From assembly GCA_910588125.1 (NCBI GenBank), contig CAJUPI010000022.1, forward strand, positions 1 to 44,532: a stretch of 44,532 bases of DNA, read 5' to 3'. A program made the position numbers and the translations under genes. The notes under the pieces are model-generated. The model searched no databases and was not told the DNA's origin. It saw nothing but the letters and a program-made list of their open reading frames with translations. Shown here piece after piece: positions 41,823 through 44,532 of this stretch. The first letter of the stretch is position 1; each line of letters starts with the position of its first letter. The stretch is from an uncultured Lachnospiraceae bacterium (lineage in GTDB: Bacteria; Bacillota; Clostridia; Lachnospirales; Lachnospiraceae).

Positions 41823-42495
41823 ATGGGTTTTACGAAAGCGGTTTTCCTTTTTGGGGAACTGGATAAGAACGGGCTGATTGAGCGGAAAAAACAGGGCCAG
41901 GGAAAGCCCACGATTATCTACGTGAAGAATTTTATTCGCAAGCCGGAAACACCGGAAATCCAGACTTCCGAAAAACGGAAGTCTAAGGTTCCGCAAAACG
42001 GAAGTCAAGACTTCCAGAAAACGGCCACTAATAATACTGAAAGGAATAAGACTGAATTAAATGATACTGACCTATCAATCTATCTGGCCTGGGGGCTGAT
42101 GCAAGGCTAGGGGCCTGGGGCGGATGATACGATGGATAGGATACGGGCTTACCGGAGGCTGATTAAGGAAAATATTGAGTATGACATTACCAGGGAATCC
42201 TTTGGCTATGACACTGAAATCCTGGACGAAATCGTGGACATCATGGTGGATACGGTATGCGGCACAAAACCCATGGTGCGGATCAGCGGTCAGGACTTCC
42301 CGGCAGAGGTGGTAAAAAGCCGTCTGTTAAAGCTCAACTCGGAGCATATCAAGTACGTGGTGGGCTGCCTTAATTAATACCACCAAAGTACGGAATATCC
42401 GCTCTTACCTGCTTACCTCCCTCTATAACGCCCAAACAGCCATAAGCAGCTACTACACGGCTCTGGTCAACCATGACCTTTACGGCGGTGGGTAA
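41823..42495 (+). pseudogene. Degenerate replication initiator (RepA-like) of an integrative element
   Basis: The reading GLIERKKQGQGKPTIIYVKN is a winged-helix end typical of replication initiator A proteins of Clostridia conjugative elements. The frame then hits an in-frame TAG at 42108-42110 and resumes as MDRIRAYRRLIKENIEYDI and KSRLLKLNSEHIKYV, the C-terminal DUF6017-like region. A frameshift near 42373 is followed in the +1 frame by VRNIRSYLLTSLYNAQTAIS and ends at TAA 42493-42495. The N-terminal half is lost at the junction with the restriction enzyme fragment. At least three lesions make it non-functional. Confidence 0.75.
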
Positions 42496-42542
42496 CTGCT
42501 TTTTTATGTCTATACCGGCTCTGCCGGGGAAAGGAGTGTTCC

Positions 42543-42896
42543 ATGAAAAAACCATTTGCTTACATTACGGCTGTATGGAAGGGCGGCGGGTTTACGGTCG
42601 CTGATCAGGCCAGTGTTTACTGCCGGAAAATCTATGAGGCCGGGTTTACCCCGATCTGCCCGGTGATTTACCTGCCAAACTTCCTACGGGATTCTGTCCC
42701 CGCTGAGCATAAGGACGGCATAGACATGGCCTGTAAGCTTCTGCGCCGGATCCACGTCCTGATTGTCTGTGGTGATGAGGTGGACGAGGCGGTGAAGAAC
42801 GACATCGCCGTTGCCCAGCGGTTGGGCATTACGGCGACCACCCTGGACGGAATCTTAAAGATACGCTCCCAGGTGGAAAATGAAGTGGAGCCTTAA
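42543..42896 (+). CDS. Small conserved conjugative-element protein (DUF7768-like)
   Basis: A 117 aa cytoplasmic protein commonly found beside replication and mobilisation genes of Clostridia integrative elements, probably the DUF7768 family. It has a Rossmann-like pattern: FAYITAVWKGG at the N-terminus, YCRKIYEAGFTPICPVIYLP and HVLIVCGDEVDEAV. The fold looks like a nucleoside deoxyribosyltransferase or TIR-like fold, but function is not established. GGAAAGGAGTGTTCC provides the ribosome binding site. The reading frame is intact although its neighbours are broken. Confidence 0.65.
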   Translation: MKKPFAYITAVWKGGGFTVADQASVYCRKIYEAGFTPICPVIYLPNFLRDSVPAEHKDGIDMACKLLRRIHVLIVCGDEVDEAVKNDIAVAQRLGITATTLDGILKIRSQVENEVEP

Positions 42897-42932
42897 TGGC
42901 TCCCTCCTGCCAGGGAAAGGAGTGATGAAAAC

Positions 42933-43418
42933 GTGCAGGAAGAAATTGAAAACAAGGCCGTTGCGCTGAACATTAAGGCTGCCAAGCTGACCACCAGCGT
43001 GCTGAAAGCGGCGCTCATAAAAGCCCTTGCGGAAATGGAGAAGCAGCGGAAAAACCCAAAAATCCACAAGGGCAGGCAGAGCGTGAAACACCTTGTCTGG
43101 CAGGGAGCCGGGGTCAGCAACATTGAGATTACGGACGGAAACATCAAGTCCTTTGAGAAGGTGGCACGGAAATACGGCATTGATTTCGCTCTGAAAAAGG
43201 ACAGTTCCACCCAGCCGCCCCGGTATCTTGTCTTTTTTAAAAGCCGGGACGCTGACGCACTGACGGCGGCTTTCCGTGAGTATTCAGGCAGGGTGGTTAA
43301 GGATACGTTCAGGGAAAAGCCTTCTATCCGCAGGCAGCTTGCAAAGCTGCAGGAGGTAGTAAAGGACATGGCGAAATCCATCTCCCGTAACAAACATCAG
43401 GAGGTGGACAGATCATGA
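42933..43418 (+). CDS. PcfB family protein (DUF3801), conjugative element
   Basis: A 161 aa protein of the PcfB/DUF3801 family, usually encoded immediately upstream of the VirD4-type coupling protein in Gram-positive conjugative elements and thought to assist relaxosome docking. Typical parts are the N-terminal helix with LTTSVLKAALIKALAEM, KHLVWQGAGVSNIEI and the DFALKKD segment. It starts with GTG at 42933 after AAAGGAG. It overlaps the next frame by 4 nt, as in intact elements. Confidence 0.78.
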   Translation: MQEEIENKAVALNIKAAKLTTSVLKAALIKALAEMEKQRKNPKIHKGRQSVKHLVWQGAGVSNIEITDGNIKSFEKVARKYGIDFALKKDSSTQPPRYLVFFKSRDADALTAAFREYSGRVVKDTFREKPSIRRQLAKLQEVVKDMAKSISRNKHQEVDRS

Positions 43419-43958
43419 AGTTGAAATTGAGAAAAGTCAATGCCGCCAAGCTGTTAAAGGCCGCTTTCCCTTATCTCCTTATAGGGCTTATGGCCACCAA
43501 GCTGGGGCAGGCGTACCGCATGACCTCCGGCGGTGATGTGGTGGATCGGGTTTTGGGGGCTTTCCTGACAATCGGTCAGGCCCTCGCCAACCCTCTGCCA
43601 AGCCTCCACCCCTTTAGACCTTCTGGTGGGGATTTCCTGCGGCGCTCTGTTGTGGCTTGCCGTCTACCAGAAGGGCAAGAACGCCAGAAAATTCCGCCGT
43701 GGGGCCGAGTATGGGACAGCCCGCTGGGGAAACGCAAAAGACATTGAACCGTTTATTGACCCGGACTTCTCCTAAAACATTCTCCTCTCCGACACGGAGC
43801 GGCTGACCCTGGGGAAAATCGCTGACCCGGAAAAGCGGAACGTCAACTTAAATGTGCTGGTGATTGGCGGCTCCGGCAGCGGGAAGACCCGCTACCACAT
43901 CAAGCCCAACCTGCTCCAGATGAATGCCTCTTTCGTCTGCTCTGATCCAAAGGGTTAA
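43415..43958 (+). pseudogene. Broken VirD4/TraG-type coupling protein gene (N-terminal remnant)
   Basis: The gene begins normally with two membrane helices (KAAFPYLLIGLMATKLG, then one near VDRVLGAFLTIGQALA). A single-base insertion in a CCCTTTAG context near 43607-43612 shifts the frame. In the new frame the coding continues through KFRRGAEYGTARWGNAKDIE to an in-frame TAA at 43773-43775, then through the Walker A motif VIGGSGSGKTR, and ends at SFVCSDPKG followed by TAA (43956-43958), where a full protein would run several hundred residues further. Multiple independent lesions show a dead element. Confidence 0.82.
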
Positions 43959-44024
43959 GATATAGAAGGACAGACAAAGGAAACACCCGAGACTACATAA
44001 TCCAAAGAGAAAGGAAGGTTTGAA

Positions 44025-44192
44025 ATGGCAAGAACAAGCCCCGCAGAGAAAATCACCGCTTTGTATGAACGCCTGTCACGCGATGATGAATCTCAAACCG
44101 AGAGTAACTCCATAACCAATCAAAAACAGTACCTGGAGGCATACGCCCGTGAGCATGGCTTTCGCAATATCCGGCATTTCACGGAAATGTAA
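44025..44192 (+). pseudogene. N-terminal fragment of a large serine recombinase
   Basis: A 55-codon frame starts after AAAGGAAGG and reads ITALYERLSRDDE, the catalytic-serine motif of large serine integrases, then SNSITNQKQYLEAYAREHGF. Similarity stops at RHFTE, where a TAA follows, so the rest of about 500 residues is absent. The junction directly after the coupling-protein remnant suggests insertion of the recombinase-bearing element into that gene and later deletion. Confidence 0.75.
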
Positions 44193-44243
44193 ACCGCTTA
44201 TTTGATACAAAGGGCATGAACAGAATATTGGGAAAGCCGCTGA

Positions 44244-44295
44244 AAACAAGGGGTTCCGGCACATTGGGTGTTGCCGGAATCCCTTGTTTGTTTTT
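44244..44295 (+). terminator. Terminator-like hairpin in the element remnant
   Basis: AACAAGGGGTTCCGGCA pairs with TGCCGGAATCCCTTGTT around a short loop, and T residues follow. It separates the recombinase fragment from the repeat array. Confidence 0.6.
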
Positions 44296-44355
44296 GGAGT
44301 TGTGCCAGGGCAGCACGGGAGCGGCGGTTATGGGCGGCCACAGTGGTCGCAAGTC

Positions 44356-44446
44356 TGACCCCTCTGTGGCTGTTTTGACCCCTACGACTAAAGGTCTGAC
44401 CCCTATGGCTGTGAAAGTGATCCCTGTGGTCACGGTTTTGCCCCCT
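44356..44446 (+). repeat. Five iteron-like repeats with 20-21 bp phasing
   Basis: TGACCCCT occurs at 44356, 44376 and 44397, TGATCCCT at 44418 and TGCCCCCT at 44439, giving intervals of 20, 21, 21 and 21 bp, about two helical turns. This resembles iterons bound by a replication initiator. The rest of 44193-44532 is GC-rich; no gene there can be supported. Confidence 0.5.
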
Positions 44447-44532
44447 CCCCTTGTCCTACATGCCCCCCTCTGCGTCTTATGTGAACGAAAAATGTGCTGT
44501 ATCTCTGAACAATATCTAACAGCCGCCCAGGC

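Noticed and set aside
41804..41911. N-terminal part of the minus-strand restriction fragment
   Set aside because: This stretch is antisense to the replication-initiator remnant and is not restriction-enzyme sequence.
44216..44532. Open frame running off the right edge after the recombinase fragment
   Set aside because: No ribosome binding site, it starts just before a terminator-like hairpin and reads through the 21-bp repeats; the peptide is low in information and unlike known proteins.

Overview
The window looks like a chromosomal segment of an anaerobic gut Firmicute, most likely Lachnospiraceae (Clostridium cluster XIVa). The reasons are moderate GC content, consistent AGGAGG ribosome binding sites, lipoprotein solute-binding proteins with Clostridia-style signal peptides, a YesM/YesN two-component pair, sugar ABC permease pairs without a local ATPase, many oxidoreductases, and a decayed conjugative element of a type common in that family. 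Species cannot be named from the sequence alone.

Layout. 0.3-4.5 kb: a glycogen debranching enzyme, a patatin-like lipase and an unrecognised charged coiled-coil protein. 4.7-7.0 kb: an aconitase-superfamily hydratase. 7.0-7.6 kb: two very long hairpin elements between convergent genes. 7.65-8.45 kb (minus): a sugar-phosphate isomerase/epimerase-like TIM barrel. 8.9-13.8 kb: a sugar ABC importer (binding protein, two permeases) with a GH2 glycosidase. 14.4-18.3 kb: a glycerophosphodiesterase followed by a complete TRAP transporter. 18.6-23.7 kb: a small-molecule catabolic set (MmgE/PrpD, cyclase family, zinc alcohol dehydrogenase, SDR, D-2-hydroxyacid dehydrogenase). 23.75-27.07 kb (minus): YesN/YesM-type response regulator and sensor kinase. 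27.3-37.8 kb: a glycan and sugar-acid utilisation cluster with two permeases, mutarotase, GH5, aldo/keto reductase, both altronate dehydratase-type subunits, solute-binding protein, intracellular GH10 xylanase and a second aldo/keto reductase. 37.8-40.9 kb: an RpiR-family regulator diverging from an SDR and iron-dependent alcohol dehydrogenase pair. 40.9-41.2 kb: a third long hairpin. 41.3-44.5 kb: remnants of an integrative conjugative element and of a type III restriction enzyme.

How it works together. The 27-38 kb cluster reads as uptake of a plant oligosaccharide, probably xylan-type, with cleavage by cytoplasmic GH5 and GH10 enzymes and conversion of aldoses or uronic acids by reductases and an altronate-type dehydratase. 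The permease operon and the binding-protein/xylanase operon lie 6.5 kb apart but carry the same promoter architecture base-for-base in spacing, so the adjacent YesM/YesN system probably controls both. The 14-24 kb section resembles TRAP uptake of a carboxylate followed by its dehydration, hydrolysis and oxidation; the substrate is not evident.

The most unusual structure is a three-copy family of roughly 240-265 bp near-complete inverted repeats (7017-7279, 7365-7618, 40918-41161). They share a conserved apical sequence and conserved mid-stem blocks, while the outer arms are different in each copy yet still self-complementary. All three lie 24-45 nt after a stop codon, in the sense orientation of the upstream gene.
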